Shown: positions 25,322-35,291 of the stretch, one piece after another | Position numbering within the stretch: the first letter of the stretch is position 1 | How the letters are laid out: each line of letters starts with the position of its first letter | Origin: Sulfitobacter mediterraneus | GTDB lineage: Bacteria; Pseudomonadota; Alphaproteobacteria; Rhodobacterales; Rhodobacteraceae | Reading direction: 5' to 3' | Length of the DNA stretch: 64,000 bases | NCBI RefSeq assembly: GCF_003054325.1 | Contig: NZ_QBKU01000002.1 | Location: 372,001 to 436,000, forward strand | The notes under the pieces: model-generated | The model's database searches: none | Told to the model about the DNA's origin: nothing | Seen by the model: only the letters and a program-made list of their open reading frames with translations | Position numbers and translations under genes: made by a program

Positions 25322-27550
25322 CTACCCATCAATCCGCGTCAGATCCGCGACCGAGGAACATGTGGTGCGAATGCGGCTGAGCAGGTTCAGACGGTTGCGG
25401 CGCACGGTGCCATTGTCACTGTTGACCTGCACCGCATCAAAGAACGCATCAATTGGCCCGCGCAGCGCGGCCATGGCGGACATCGCTGTGATGAAATCCT
25501 GCGCGGCCATTGCCGGGGCAATCGCGGCTTCGGCCTTGTCCAGCGCGGCAAAAAGCGCCTTTTCCTCATCCACTTCGGCAAATTTGATATCTGCGCCGTA
25601 GGAGTATTCCACCCCATCCGCCGCTTCGGCCTGTGTCAGAATGTTGTTGGCGCGTTTGAAGCCCTGGATCAGGTTTTCACCGTCATCCGTGGACAGGGTC
25701 TCGGACAAGGCGCGGGCACGTTTGACCAGCAAGGTCAGATCGTCGTTGCCCTCCATTGCGATACAGGCGTCGATTATATCATGGCGCACGCCTTGATCGC
25801 GCAGATAGACTTTGAGGCGGTCATGGAGGAAGCCAAGCAGGTCCACCGATTTGTCCGGCACCTGTTCACCCAACTCTTTGAAGGCGTCGTTATATTCGCC
25901 CTCTGCAAGCCGTTCTTTGACAGTCTTGAACGCCGCGCCAAACACCCCGTGTTCGGCGATCTCTTCAACCAAATCGCGGATCAGATCTGTCTTGAGATCC
26001 CCGTTGGACTGCCCTTTGTTGCGCACAAGTTGTGCATCGATGAAGCGGTCCATGCGCAGGGAAATGTCATTCTCAACCAAGATCCGGATCACGCCCAGCG
26101 CCGCACGGCGCAGGGCAAAGGGATCCTTAGATCCTGTCGGCTTTTCATCAATCGCCCAGAACCCGGTCAGCTTGTCGATTTTTTCCGCCAGCGCCACGGC
26201 CACGGAAACCGCTGCTGTTGGCACATCATCGGATGGCCCAAGCGGCGCGTAGTGTTCCTTGGCCGCTGCTGCAACCGCATCGCTTTCACCCGCCGCTTTG
26301 GCGTAATAGCTGCCCATAAGCCCTTGAAGTTCGGGGAATTCATAGACCATTTCGGAACTCAGATCCGCCTTGGCCAGACGGGCCGCGCGTGCCGCTTCAT
26401 CTGCATCTGCCCCGACCATCGGTGCCAGATCAGCCGACAACAGCGCCATGCGTTCAATCAATTCGGCCTGCGTGCCCAGCTTGTTGTGGAAGGTCACATT
26501 CTCAAGCGATTTGACCCAAGCGCTCATGCCCTCATTCGAGGTCGCGGTGCGCAGGTCGTTCTCCCAAAAGAACTTCGCATCCGCCAGCCGCGCCGACAGT
26601 ACCTTTTCATTGCCCGCCAGAATGGTCGCGCCATTGTCCGCCGTTGTGCGGTTGGCCACGGTGATAAAACGTTCGATCTGCCCCGTTTTGGGATTGCGCA
26701 CGGAAAAGAACTTTTGGTGTTCTTTCATCGAGGTTTGAAGCACCTCTGGCGGCAGGCCCAGAAAATCATCGGCAATCTGGCCCATCAGAACCACCGGATA
26801 TTCGACCAGCCCTGCAACCTCGGCCAACAGACCTGTGTCTTCAACCACTTCGAGACCATTGGCAAAGGCGATGTTGATGGCATCGTTCCAAATGGTTTCG
26901 GCCCGTTCTTCCGCCGACAAAACCACAAAGGCCCGCTTCAGCTTGGCGGCGTAGTCCTCAAAGCTGGTGACTTTGATCGCCTCGGGCGCGAGGAAACGGT
27001 GACCGCGGGTCTCATCGCCAGAGGTGATCCCGTCCACGTCCAGCGCCACAACCTCGGCGCCGTCTTCGGCGGACATGATGCACAGAATGGAATGCAGCGG
27101 GCGCACCCATCTCAGGCTGCCACTGCCCCAGCGCATGGATTTGGGCCATGGGAAATTGCGAATGCTCTGTTCAAGGACTTCGGCCACGATCTCGGATGCC
27201 GCGCGGCCCGGCTTTTCGATCTTGGCAAAGAGGATCTTGCCCTTGGGGGTATCGCGTTCCTCAAGCTGGTCGCGGGTCAGGCCCGCACCGCGCAGGAACC
27301 CTTCGATGGCTTTTTCGGGCGCGTCTGCCTTGGGGCCTTTGCGTTCTTCGACGGTGCGCGGGCTGGCGGCCAACATATCACCCACGGCCAGCGTCAACCG
27401 GCGCGGCGTGGAAAAGGCAGCGGCAGAGCCATAGGTCAAACCCGCCTCGACCAGCCCATTGGTCACCAGCTTTTTCAGATCCTCAGCGGCGCGGGTTTGC
27501 ATCCGCGCGGGGATTTCTTCGGAAAACAGTTCAATCAGCAGGTCTGGCAC
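25322..27550 (-). CDS. glyS: glycyl-tRNA synthetase beta subunit
   Basis: 742 residues, slightly above the usual beta-subunit length of about 690. It is the tRNA-recognition half of the bacterial alpha2-beta2 enzyme. The diagnostic N-terminus PDLLIELFSEEIPARMQTRA is present, followed by FSTPRRLTLAVGDM, the HD-type core RWVRPLHSILCI and KEHQKFFSVRNPKTG, and the C-terminal DALR-like anticodon domain ending in NLLSRIRTTCSSVADLTRID. The start is GTG at 27548-27550 with AAGGA 8 bases upstream. It shares a strand with glyQ, separated by two small membrane-protein genes. Confidence 0.96.
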   Translation of the reverse strand: MPDLLIELFSEEIPARMQTRAAEDLKKLVTNGLVEAGLTYGSAAAFSTPRRLTLAVGDMLAASPRTVEERKGPKADAPEKAIEGFLRGAGLTRDQLEERDTPKGKILFAKIEKPGRAASEIVAEVLEQSIRNFPWPKSMRWGSGSLRWVRPLHSILCIMSAEDGAEVVALDVDGITSGDETRGHRFLAPEAIKVTSFEDYAAKLKRAFVVLSAEERAETIWNDAINIAFANGLEVVEDTGLLAEVAGLVEYPVVLMGQIADDFLGLPPEVLQTSMKEHQKFFSVRNPKTGQIERFITVANRTTADNGATILAGNEKVLSARLADAKFFWENDLRTATSNEGMSAWVKSLENVTFHNKLGTQAELIERMALLSADLAPMVGADADEAARAARLAKADLSSEMVYEFPELQGLMGSYYAKAAGESDAVAAAAKEHYAPLGPSDDVPTAAVSVAVALAEKIDKLTGFWAIDEKPTGSKDPFALRRAALGVIRILVENDISLRMDRFIDAQLVRNKGQSNGDLKTDLIRDLVEEIAEHGVFGAAFKTVKERLAEGEYNDAFKELGEQVPDKSVDLLGFLHDRLKVYLRDQGVRHDIIDACIAMEGNDDLTLLVKRARALSETLSTDDGENLIQGFKRANNILTQAEAADGVEYSYGADIKFAEVDEEKALFAALDKAEAAIAPAMAAQDFITAMSAMAALRGPIDAFFDAVQVNSDNGTVRRNRLNLLSRIRTTCSSVADLTRIDG

Positions 27551-27664
27551 GGGCGGTGTCCTTCGTCTTGCCGCGATGCGGCGCGTCTTTTGCGCTTGGA
27601 TACCCGCAGGGGCCGCTTGGGTCCAGCCCCGAAGCGCCTCTGCCGTGGCTATAGAGTCCGGTCT

Positions 27665-28480
27665 TTAGCTGGCCAATGTCCGGATATCCGGCGCTGACAG
27701 CTTGGGTACGACCCGCCAGCAGGCCTCGACCATGTTGTAAAGGGCAAAGGCGACCAGCCCCAGCCCGGCACCGGCCAGCAAGAACCGCCCCAGATAGGCA
27801 CTGCGCAACTGGTCCAGCGCCTGCCCCAACCCGCCCGCCTGCGAGGGATCGGCATTCAGCGCGGCAAAGCCAAGCGACAGGGCCACCAGCGCCAGCATCA
27901 GACCATAGATGATCAGACCTGCGGTCAGCACAGGATCGACCTTCTGTGTGAACTGTGAACGGGCAAGATGCGACTTGTAACTGCCGCGCCAGCCCTTCTG
28001 CATGTAGTAGATCCCTGCCCCGACAAGGATCACCGCCGCCAGCGCCACCAGATACCGGCCAGCCGGCATTGCCATCAACCGCGCGGTCCAATCCTGCGCT
28101 GCGCTGCCGCCTTGATCCGATCCGGCATAGGCCAGACCAATCACCGACAACCCGATCCCGCCGTGGATCAACCCGGTCACGATCTGGCCGCCTCGCGCGA
28201 TCAGGCCCTTTGGCCCGGTGCCATGATCCTCAACGTCCGCAATCCCCGCCGTGACACGCCAAACCAGATAGGCCATCAGGCCAAGCCCGATAGCCCAAAG
28301 CGCCGGAACCCCCATGGGCTGTGCCCGCAGCGCCGAGAGCGTATCTTCGGTTCCGGAGCTGGACATTGAGGAGAACGACGCCCAGAACGCCAGCCCTCCG
28401 ATCAGGAAATAGATGATCCCGCGCGCGGCATAGCCGCAGCGCATGACCCATTTGAGGGCAGAATGAGGGGTGTCAGACAC
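27665..28480 (-). CDS. DUF1206 membrane protein
   Basis: 271 residues with six hydrophobic helices arranged as three repeats of the two-helix DUF1206 unit: MRCGYAARGIIYFLIGGLAF, IARGGQIVTGLIHGGIGLSV and VDPVLTAGLIIYGLMLALVA. The conserved G-Y-x-A-R-G start is seen in the first repeat. Function is unknown. The frame is open to 28606, inside the upstream gene, but AAAGGAAA lies 7 bases before the GTG at 28480, so that start was chosen. It sits between glyQ and glyS, probably cotranscribed. Confidence 0.83.
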   Translation of the reverse strand: MSDTPHSALKWVMRCGYAARGIIYFLIGGLAFWASFSSMSSSGTEDTLSALRAQPMGVPALWAIGLGLMAYLVWRVTAGIADVEDHGTGPKGLIARGGQIVTGLIHGGIGLSVIGLAYAGSDQGGSAAQDWTARLMAMPAGRYLVALAAVILVGAGIYYMQKGWRGSYKSHLARSQFTQKVDPVLTAGLIIYGLMLALVALSLGFAALNADPSQAGGLGQALDQLRSAYLGRFLLAGAGLGLVAFALYNMVEACWRVVPKLSAPDIRTLAS

Positions 28481-28547
28481 AGGCAATTTCCTTTCGCTAA
28501 AAAGAAAACGCCTGTGAGGGGCGGTTTGGTTCCGCTTTGAGCTAGGA

Positions 28548-29072
28548 TTAGTCCGAGAGGCTTGACGGAAGCGGCGGGCATTCTTCGCCGACAACCGTGC
28601 CGTCATATGCCTTTTCGCCGCAATCGTTCAGCTCATGCCAGACATAGCCGCGCCCGTCATCCGTGATCGCGACAATCCGGTCGACGCCGTAAGCGATGTT
28701 CTTTTGCCCCAGAAAGGTCAGCGCGGTGCCGGTCTCGATTTCAATGCCCAAGGCTTCGGCGTCAAAACAATCAAACCATCCCGGCGCATTGCGCGGTGTG
28801 GCACTGTCGACCAGCACATAGGTCTCGGTCAGCAATGGCAGGCTGAGATCGGTGGTAAAACAGGCGCGGAACCGAATGGGAGAGCTATCTGCATCAATGG
28901 CCTGCATCCCGTCTGCTGCAATGGTCTCCGGCTCTTGCGTGCCCAGCGAGACCAAGGTGACATCCGCCGCAGGCACCTCGCGGTAAAACCCGTAGATTTG
29001 CAGGTAATAAAGGCCAAGGCCCGCAATCAGCGCCGACACCATAATGACGATTCCCACGATCTTGCCGTTCAT
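28548..29072 (-). CDS. conserved membrane-anchored hypothetical protein (DUF6446-like)
   Basis: 174 residues. One N-terminal membrane anchor (KIVGIVIMVSALIAGLGLYY, then LQIYGFYREV) is followed by a periplasmic domain with several Cys (FRACFTTDL, GWFDCFDAE, LNDCGEKAYDG, GEECPPLP), probably disulfide-bonded. It resembles the protein of unknown function that usually follows glyQ in Rhodobacteraceae; I recall it as DUF6446, with moderate certainty. It lies 27 bases after the glyQ stop, so it is almost surely in that operon. Confidence 0.75.
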   Translation of the reverse strand: MNGKIVGIVIMVSALIAGLGLYYLQIYGFYREVPAADVTLVSLGTQEPETIAADGMQAIDADSSPIRFRACFTTDLSLPLLTETYVLVDSATPRNAPGWFDCFDAEALGIEIETGTALTFLGQKNIAYGVDRIVAITDDGRGYVWHELNDCGEKAYDGTVVGEECPPLPSSLSD

Positions 29073-29099
29073 ATCCCTGCCCTCAATCTGGCCACGCGA

Positions 29100-30038
29100 T
29101 TACGCGGCATCCTCGGACCAGCCACCGGCGCGGGTCTGCACAAAGGCATCCGCACACATCTTGGACAATGCCCGCACTCGTCCGATATAGGCCTGCCGTT
29201 CGGTGACAGAAATAACGCCGCGTGCATCCAGCAGGTTGAACATATGGCTGGCCTTGATGCATTGGTCATAGGCCGGATGCGCCATGATGATGCGCTTGCC
29301 GGTCTTTGGATCGGTCGCGGGTTGCTCAAGGATCACCTTGCAATGGGCCTCGGCCTCTTCGAACTGGCGCAGCAACACTTCGGTGTTGGCGGTGTCAAAG
29401 TTCCAGCGGGCGTATTCTTCTTCGGTCTGTTTGAACACATCCCGGTAGGTCAGCGGGATTAGCGCATCTGGATCGTTGAAGGGCATGTCCATCACATGAT
29501 CCACGCCCAGCACATACATCGCCAGACGTTCCAACCCGTAGGTCAACTCACCCGAGACCGGCGCGCAATCATGGCCGCCGACCTGCTGGAAATAGGTGAA
29601 CTGGCTGACTTCCATGCCGTCACACCAGACCTCCCAACCCAGACCCCAGGCGCCCAAGGTCGGGCTTTCCCAGTCATCCTCAACAAAGCGGATGTCGTGC
29701 AGGTCCATGTTGATACCAATCGCCTCTAGCGAGCCAAGATAGAGCTCTTGCAGGTTCGGCGGGCTGGGTTTGATCAGCACCTGATACTGGTAGTAATGCT
29801 GCAAGCGGTTCGGGTTTTCCCCGTAGCGGCCATCGGTCGGGCGGCGCGAGGGCTGCACATAGGCGGCGGCCCATGGCTGGCTGCCGAGGCTGCGCAATGT
29901 GGTGGCCGGATGGAACGTACCGGCGCCAACTTCCATGTCATAGGGTTGCAGAATCGCGCATCCGTGCTGCGCCCAATAGTTTTGGAGCGCCAGAATGATC
30001 GCTTGAAACGACCGGGGTGTTTGCGGCTTTTCGGACAT
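29100..30038 (-). CDS. glyQ: glycyl-tRNA synthetase alpha subunit
   Basis: 312 residues, normal for the catalytic alpha subunit. Class II synthetase motifs: motif 1 region [37 protein letters not shown], motif 2 [20 protein letters not shown], and [13 protein letters not shown]-type motif 3 region ([20 protein letters not shown]). It charges tRNA-Gly together with GlyS. It is the first gene of the glyQ-(two membrane genes)-glyS order. The ATG follows an AAAGGGG site. Confidence 0.97.
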   Translation of the reverse strand: MSEKPQTPRSFQAIILALQNYWAQHGCAILQPYDMEVGAGTFHPATTLRSLGSQPWAAAYVQPSRRPTDGRYGENPNRLQHYYQYQVLIKPSPPNLQELYLGSLEAIGINMDLHDIRFVEDDWESPTLGAWGLGWEVWCDGMEVSQFTYFQQVGGHDCAPVSGELTYGLERLAMYVLGVDHVMDMPFNDPDALIPLTYRDVFKQTEEEYARWNFDTANTEVLLRQFEEAEAHCKVILEQPATDPKTGKRIIMAHPAYDQCIKASHMFNLLDARGVISVTERQAYIGRVRALSKMCADAFVQTRAGGWSEDAA

Positions 30039-30193
30039 GGAGATCCCCTTTGAACTTGCGCGACTTACCTACGAGCGCAGCCGCGCAGGGTCAATTGCAG
30101 CAATGACACATTTTCAACGTGCTTTCCCATGGCATTTTGGCGGATTTCCTGCTTATCTGCGGCGAATTTTGGTGAACGAGAGCTGAGTTGACG

Positions 30194-31990
30194 ATGTTGC
30201 GCATTTTGAACGTCCTTATGACAACCCTTCTGGCCGTATTTCTGGCCGTGCCTGCCATGGCACAATCACAGTCTGATGACGATGTCGTCTGGGTGCAAAT
30301 CGAGGCGCATCCAAGCTTGGCGGCCGCAACCGAACGTGCCCGCGATTTCAGCGCACAGTTTGAGGATGTAAACGGCTTTGCCCTTGGCGGTGGCTGGTAC
30401 GGCATTGCCGTTGGTCCCTATCGCCGCGCCGATGCAGAACTGGTCCGGCGGACCTATGTGCGGCAAGGGTTGGTGGCGCGTGACAGCTTCATCCAGCTCT
30501 CCAGCCGGTTCCGCCAACAGTTTTGGCCGATTGGCGCAAATGTGCTGAACCGCGGTGTTGTTGAGGCCCCCGCCAGTGTTGGCGCCCCTGCCCCGCAGAC
30601 CCCGACCGAAACACCAACCGAGGAAACGGCGGTACAGGAAGAAGCGCCCGTGGTTATTGCAGAAGAGCCTGATGAGACCCCGCGCGAGGCGCGCCGGAGT
30701 GAACAGCTTTTGAACCGCGATGAACGCAAGGATTTGCAGATCGCCTTGCAATGGGCAGGCTATTACAACGCCGCGATTGATGGCGCCTTCGGGCGCGGCA
30801 CACGCAATTCGATGGCCGCGTGGCAAGAGGCAAACGGCTATGACGTCACCGGCGTTCTGACCTCCCGCCAGCGGGCGGCGCTGATCGGGCAATACAACGC
30901 GGTTCTGGACGGTCTGGGCCTGCAAATGGTCCGTGACGAAACAGCAGGCATCGAGATCATGATGCCCACTGCCGAGGTTACCTTTGCACGCTATGAGCCG
31001 CCGTTTGCCCATTACGACAGCACGGGCAACATCGGTGCCAGTGTCTTGCTGATCTCGCAGGCCGGCGATCAAAACACGCTCTTTGGGCTTTACGACATTA
31101 TGCAAACCCTTGAGATTGTGCCGCTGGATGGCCCGCGCGCCCGCAAGAACAATTCGTTTGAACTGATCGGCGAAAACGGCAGCATCATCAGCCAGACGCA
31201 GGTGTCTTTGCAAAACGGCCAGATCAAAGGCTTCACCCTGATCTGGCCCGCCGGGGATGAGGACCGCCGCCGCCGTGTTGTGGCAGAGATGTCGAAAAGC
31301 CTGACACGGCTGGACGGCACTCTTGATCCCGCAGCGGGCGGCAGCGACACGCAGGCGATTGATCTGGTTGCCGGGCTGAAGATCCGCCAGCCAAAAATCT
31401 CGCGCTCGGGGTTCTTTATTGACGGGCAAGGCACCGTAGCAACCACATCCGAGGCGGTTCAGGCCTGCACACGCGTAACGCTTGATGGCGACACCGAGGT
31501 GGACGTGTTGGCCGACGACAGCGTCAGCGGCGTGGCGCTTTTGAAACCGCGCGACCGCCTGTCGCCGATGGCCGTGGCACGGTTTGGCAACACCCCGCCC
31601 CGCTTGCAATCGGAGATCTCTGTCGCGGGATACTCCTACGAAGGCGTGCTCAGCGCGGCCACATTGACCTTTGGCACCTTGGCTGATCTCAAAGGCCTGC
31701 GCGGTGAGGAAAACCTGAACCGACTGGCGCTGGCCGCGCAGCCCGGAGATGCTGGCGGACCGGTCTTTGACGTCAGCGGCAACGTTCTGGGCATGCTCTT
31801 GCCCAACGCGCAGGACGGTCAGCAATTGCCGGAAAACGTCAGCTTTGCCATTGAGGGGGCCACGATTGCCGAACTGGTACAGCAGTCCGGTTTGAGCCTG
31901 ACACAAGCGGACGACACCGGGTCCGTTGCACCGCGCGATCTGCGGATCGCGGCGCAGGGCATGACAGTTTTGGTCAGCTGCTGGGAATAA
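30194..31990 (+). CDS. exported SPOR / peptidoglycan-binding / trypsin-fold protein lacking the catalytic triad
   Basis: 598 residues. Signal peptide (about 1-24, ending VPAMAQ), a SPOR-like domain (about 30-110), an acidic Pro/Thr/Glu linker, a PG_binding_1 helix triplet (about 175-235: IALQWAGYYNAAIDGAFGRG, MAAWQEANGYDVTG), a middle domain, and a C-terminal trypsin-like fold (about 395-575). At the catalytic positions the sequence reads VATTSEAV (Glu420 for His), VSGVALL (Gly446 for Asp) and PGDAGGPVFD (Ala520 for Ser), so proteolysis is not expected. It may bind peptidoglycan or peptides in the periplasm. ATG at 30194, not the TTG at 30188. Confidence 0.87.
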   Translation: MLRILNVLMTTLLAVFLAVPAMAQSQSDDDVVWVQIEAHPSLAAATERARDFSAQFEDVNGFALGGGWYGIAVGPYRRADAELVRRTYVRQGLVARDSFIQLSSRFRQQFWPIGANVLNRGVVEAPASVGAPAPQTPTETPTEETAVQEEAPVVIAEEPDETPREARRSEQLLNRDERKDLQIALQWAGYYNAAIDGAFGRGTRNSMAAWQEANGYDVTGVLTSRQRAALIGQYNAVLDGLGLQMVRDETAGIEIMMPTAEVTFARYEPPFAHYDSTGNIGASVLLISQAGDQNTLFGLYDIMQTLEIVPLDGPRARKNNSFELIGENGSIISQTQVSLQNGQIKGFTLIWPAGDEDRRRRVVAEMSKSLTRLDGTLDPAAGGSDTQAIDLVAGLKIRQPKISRSGFFIDGQGTVATTSEAVQACTRVTLDGDTEVDVLADDSVSGVALLKPRDRLSPMAVARFGNTPPRLQSEISVAGYSYEGVLSAATLTFGTLADLKGLRGEENLNRLALAAQPGDAGGPVFDVSGNVLGMLLPNAQDGQQLPENVSFAIEGATIAELVQQSGLSLTQADDTGSVAPRDLRIAAQGMTVLVSCWE

Positions 31991-32056
31991 GGTCTGGTAC
32001 CCTGCGGAGCTTTGAAGGCTCCGGAAAGAACGGCTGACACTGCAAAAGAACAACGC

Positions 32057-32096
32057 AACGCCCCGGAGTTTCCAAAAACTCCGGGGCGTTCTTTTT
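32057..32096. terminator. bidirectional rho-independent terminator
   Basis: AACGCCCCGGAGTTT and AAACTCCGGGGCGTT form a perfect 15-bp stem with a 4-base loop. CTTTTT follows on the plus strand. It lies between the pseudoprotease-like gene and the converging ThDP-enzyme gene and probably serves both. Confidence 0.88.
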
Positions 32097-32110
32097 ACAA
32101 TAAGATCCGG

Positions 32111-33721
32111 TTAAGCGGTCAGTGCCGGTGTGAGATAGATCAACGTCGGCCCATTGGCATCAAAAGCCGCCGACACCGCGCTTTGCATCTCGTCCAGTGA
32201 CCCCGGCGCAACGGCCCGCGCCCCAAAGGCTTCGGCCAGTTTCACAAAATCGGGATTCTGGGCAATCACCGCATTGGGCGCGATCTGTGCGCCGACCATG
32301 CTGTCTTCGATCTCTTTCAGCTTGCCATTGTCCCACAGGATGATCGGCAGGCTGAGGCCCAGCTCTACAGCGACGCCCAGTTCCTGCATCGTGTAATGAA
32401 ACCCATAATCGCCAATGATCGCCATCGTCGGTTGCCCGCGCCGCGCCACCGCGCCGCCAATCGCAGCTGGCGTGGCATAGCCCAAGGTGCCAAAGCCATA
32501 GGGATGGTGCCAATGGCCGGGGCGGTCCATATCCCAGACCTCTTTGGCGACATAGGCAAACTGGGTCATGTCCGAATAGATCATCGTATCGTCTGGCACC
32601 GCCGCCCGTAGCGCATCACAAATCGGTACAATGCCCGGACGCTCCGCATCGGTTTCGGCCCGCCACCGGGCGCGGGCTGCGGCGACCTGTTCGGCCGTCC
32701 AGTCGCTGCTCTCGGCGTCTGCTGGCAACGCGGCGGACAAGGCAGACAAAAACGCGTTCGCATCTGCATGAATGGCAAAGCTGGCGCCTTGCGGATCGCA
32801 CAGCACTTCAGGGTCCAGATCAACGCGGATCATTGGTGCGGAATGGCCCAAATGAGCGCGCCACAGATCGACCTCCACCAGTTCGGTGCCGACAGCCAGC
32901 ACCAGATCAGCCTCGGCCATCACCGCAGCGCTGTCAGCCCGTGCCAGACAGGCCCCGAAATGCAAAGGCGCATCAGGCCCGACGATCCCGCGCCCGGCAT
33001 AGCTGGTTGCGGAGGCCGCACCGCTTTTGCGCAAGACCTCTCGCGCGGCTTCGGAGGCCTGCGCCGCCCCGCCGCCAAACACGATCATCGGCTTTTTGGC
33101 CGCCGCCAGCATCGCCGCCACCTCGGCCACGTCATCGGCGTGGGGCGCGGGTCTTTGCCGCTTTGATGTCTGCACCAAATCCGCTGCGGGCGCCTGCGCC
33201 TCCAGCTGGGCAATCGGCACCTGAATATGCTTGGAGCGTGGGCGTTTGGTTTCAAACTCGACCAAGGCACGATCAATCAGCGCATAGGCCGCGTTCGCCG
33301 ACAGGGCCGTTTCGGACCAATCGCACACTGTGCCAGCGGCGATCTCTTGATCCTTCATCTGGTGCAATTGCCCGCGCCGCGCCGCTGTTTCGTCCAAGCA
33401 AGATGACAACACCAACACCGAAACACTGTCCGAATAGGCCTGTCCCATCGGCGTCATGATGTTGCACACCCCCGGCCCAGTGATCACATAGGCCACCCCC
33501 GGCCGACCGGTCGCGCGGGCATAGCCATCCGCCATGAACCCTGCACCCTGTTCGTGACGGGCCAGCACATGGGTGATGCCTGCTTCCTCAATGCCGCGGT
33601 ACATTTCCTGATTGTGCACCCCCGGAATGCCAAAGATCACATCGACCCCGCGATCCTTGAGCATGTGAGAGATTTGCGCACCCAAAGGACGGGTGCGCAT
33701 CGCGCCGGTTTGATCAGCCAT
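32111..33721 (-). CDS. thiamine-diphosphate-dependent decarboxylase/synthase (acetolactate-synthase-like)
   Basis: 536 residues with all three ThDP-enzyme domains: the N-terminal PYR domain with the catalytic Glu in HVLARHEQGAGFMADGYARA, the central domain with GGGAAQASEAAREVL, and the C-terminal PP domain whose GDYGFHYTMQELGVAVELGL ending IILWDN is the ThDP/Mg motif. It lacks a valine-type regulatory partner. It resembles proteins labelled 5-guanidino-2-oxopentanoate decarboxylase in Roseobacter genomes; the real substrate is uncertain. Its ATG overlaps the TrkH stop by one base, so it is coupled to that gene. Confidence 0.85.
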   Translation of the reverse strand: MADQTGAMRTRPLGAQISHMLKDRGVDVIFGIPGVHNQEMYRGIEEAGITHVLARHEQGAGFMADGYARATGRPGVAYVITGPGVCNIMTPMGQAYSDSVSVLVLSSCLDETAARRGQLHQMKDQEIAAGTVCDWSETALSANAAYALIDRALVEFETKRPRSKHIQVPIAQLEAQAPAADLVQTSKRQRPAPHADDVAEVAAMLAAAKKPMIVFGGGAAQASEAAREVLRKSGAASATSYAGRGIVGPDAPLHFGACLARADSAAVMAEADLVLAVGTELVEVDLWRAHLGHSAPMIRVDLDPEVLCDPQGASFAIHADANAFLSALSAALPADAESSDWTAEQVAAARARWRAETDAERPGIVPICDALRAAVPDDTMIYSDMTQFAYVAKEVWDMDRPGHWHHPYGFGTLGYATPAAIGGAVARRGQPTMAIIGDYGFHYTMQELGVAVELGLSLPIILWDNGKLKEIEDSMVGAQIAPNAVIAQNPDFVKLAEAFGARAVAPGSLDEMQSAVSAAFDANGPTLIYLTPALTA

Positions 33722-35169
33722 CAGGCCCTCCAGAATTTAACGGTAAGAATGACGTAGACCGCCATCAGTTCGAGACGCCCGATCAGCATCGCGGCTGTCA
33801 GGATCCATTTTGCAGTGTCATTGAGGCTGCCGAAATTGCCCGACGGGCCAATGATATCGCCCAGCCCCGGACCAATATTGGCCAGCGCCGCGGCCGCACC
33901 GGAGACCGAGGTCACAAAATCCAGTCCCGTCATGCTCAGCGCCACAGCCACCAATCCCATCGTCACCACGAAGAACATAAAGAACGACATCACCGAGCTC
34001 AGAACGTCCTGCCCCACAGGTCTGCCGTCATAGCGGGGGGTGAAAATGCCATGCGGCGACCGAATGCGTCGCAATTGGGCGCGGATCGAGGCAAACAGCA
34101 GCTGATAGCGGAAAATCTTGATCGAACAGGCGGTTGACCCCGCACAGCCGCCGATCAGCCCGATGAAAAAGAACAGCGCCACCGCAAACGGACCCCACTG
34201 CATGTAATCGACAGAGGCATAGCCGGTGCCAGAGATGATCGAGGTGATATTGAACAGCGCCTCGCGAAAACTGCGCTCCCAGCCAAAAGAAAAGGTCTGC
34301 TGCAACGAGATCACGATCACCGCGACAAGGATCAGGATCGTGACCAGAAATCCGCGCACCTGCGGGTCACGGTGCAGCGCCAATGGGTTGCCGTTGATCA
34401 ATTGGACATAGCGCACAAAGGGCAGTGCCGCGAGGATCATAAACACCGTGGCGACATATTCCATCGGCCCCGAAAAAGCGCCGAACGAAGCGTCATAGTT
34501 GGAAAATCCGCCCGTCGAGATCGTGGTCAGCGCATGTACAGTCGCGTCAAAGGCATTCATCCCCAGCGCCAGATAGCTCAGGATACAGCCCATGGTCAGC
34601 CACAGATAGATCACCGCGATCTGGGTGGCGATTTCACCGGCACGGGGCAGAATTTTACCAAAGGTATCAAACCCTTCGGAGCGGAAGATCTGCATGCCGC
34701 CGACCTTCAGCTCTGGCAGGAACACCATCGCCACAACGATGATACCGATGCCGCCCAGCCATTGCAGAATACCGCGCCAGAGCAGCAGCCCCTTGGGCAA
34801 TGTATCCAACCCCGACAAAACCGTGGACCCTGTCGTGGTCAGCCCAGACATTGCCTCAAACACCGCGTCCGTGACGCTTGAGTTCGTCTCGCCCAGAATA
34901 AACGGCAATGCACCAAACAGCGGCAGCATCAGCCAGACACCCGTGGTCAGCAAAAACGTCTGCTGGATTGTCAGCCCTTCGCGCACGCCATTGGAACAGG
35001 CCAGCGCAATCATGCCGCCGCCCAGCGTGGTGATCAAAAAGGTCTCGACAAAAACGATGGCATGGCCGCGCCCTTCGGCCAGATCGACCAGCATCGGCAA
35101 GAGCATGAAAAGCCCCAGCACCGCCACCAGCAGTCCAACAACATATCCAACAGGGCGCAGATCCATCAT
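33721..35169 (-). CDS. trkH: TrkH-family potassium uptake channel subunit
   Basis: 482 residues with many membrane helices and four pore-loop repeats recognisable as the TrkH/KtrB filter region: AMSGLTTTGSTVLSGLD, TTISTGGFSNYDASFG, TSIISGTGYASVDYMQWG and LANIGPGLGDIIGP, each with the conserved Gly. The NAD-binding partner TrkA is not in the window. Start MMDLRPVGYVVGLLVAVLG; the second Met is equally possible. Why it is coupled to a ThDP enzyme is unclear. Confidence 0.93.
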   Translation of the reverse strand: MMDLRPVGYVVGLLVAVLGLFMLLPMLVDLAEGRGHAIVFVETFLITTLGGGMIALACSNGVREGLTIQQTFLLTTGVWLMLPLFGALPFILGETNSSVTDAVFEAMSGLTTTGSTVLSGLDTLPKGLLLWRGILQWLGGIGIIVVAMVFLPELKVGGMQIFRSEGFDTFGKILPRAGEIATQIAVIYLWLTMGCILSYLALGMNAFDATVHALTTISTGGFSNYDASFGAFSGPMEYVATVFMILAALPFVRYVQLINGNPLALHRDPQVRGFLVTILILVAVIVISLQQTFSFGWERSFREALFNITSIISGTGYASVDYMQWGPFAVALFFFIGLIGGCAGSTACSIKIFRYQLLFASIRAQLRRIRSPHGIFTPRYDGRPVGQDVLSSVMSFFMFFVVTMGLVAVALSMTGLDFVTSVSGAAAALANIGPGLGDIIGPSGNFGSLNDTAKWILTAAMLIGRLELMAVYVILTVKFWRA

Positions 35170-35291
35170 GCCGCAGCGTTGGCGCGGGGGCGGGCCAGTG
35201 TCAAGCCGCCCGGGCCAAACAAAAAGGCCCCGCCCAGCCGCGAAAACGCGACGTCAGGCAGGGCCAAATGAGTGTTGGGCGGTGGTGCCGC

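Noticed and set aside
25781-27697. Open frame of 638 codons on the plus strand
   Set aside because: Antisense to glyS, whose motifs are intact end to end; its translation is His/Arg/Gln-rich with no recognisable domain.
30266-32053. Open frame of 595 codons on the minus strand
   Set aside because: Antisense to the SPOR/pseudoprotease gene, and crosses a strong bidirectional terminator region.
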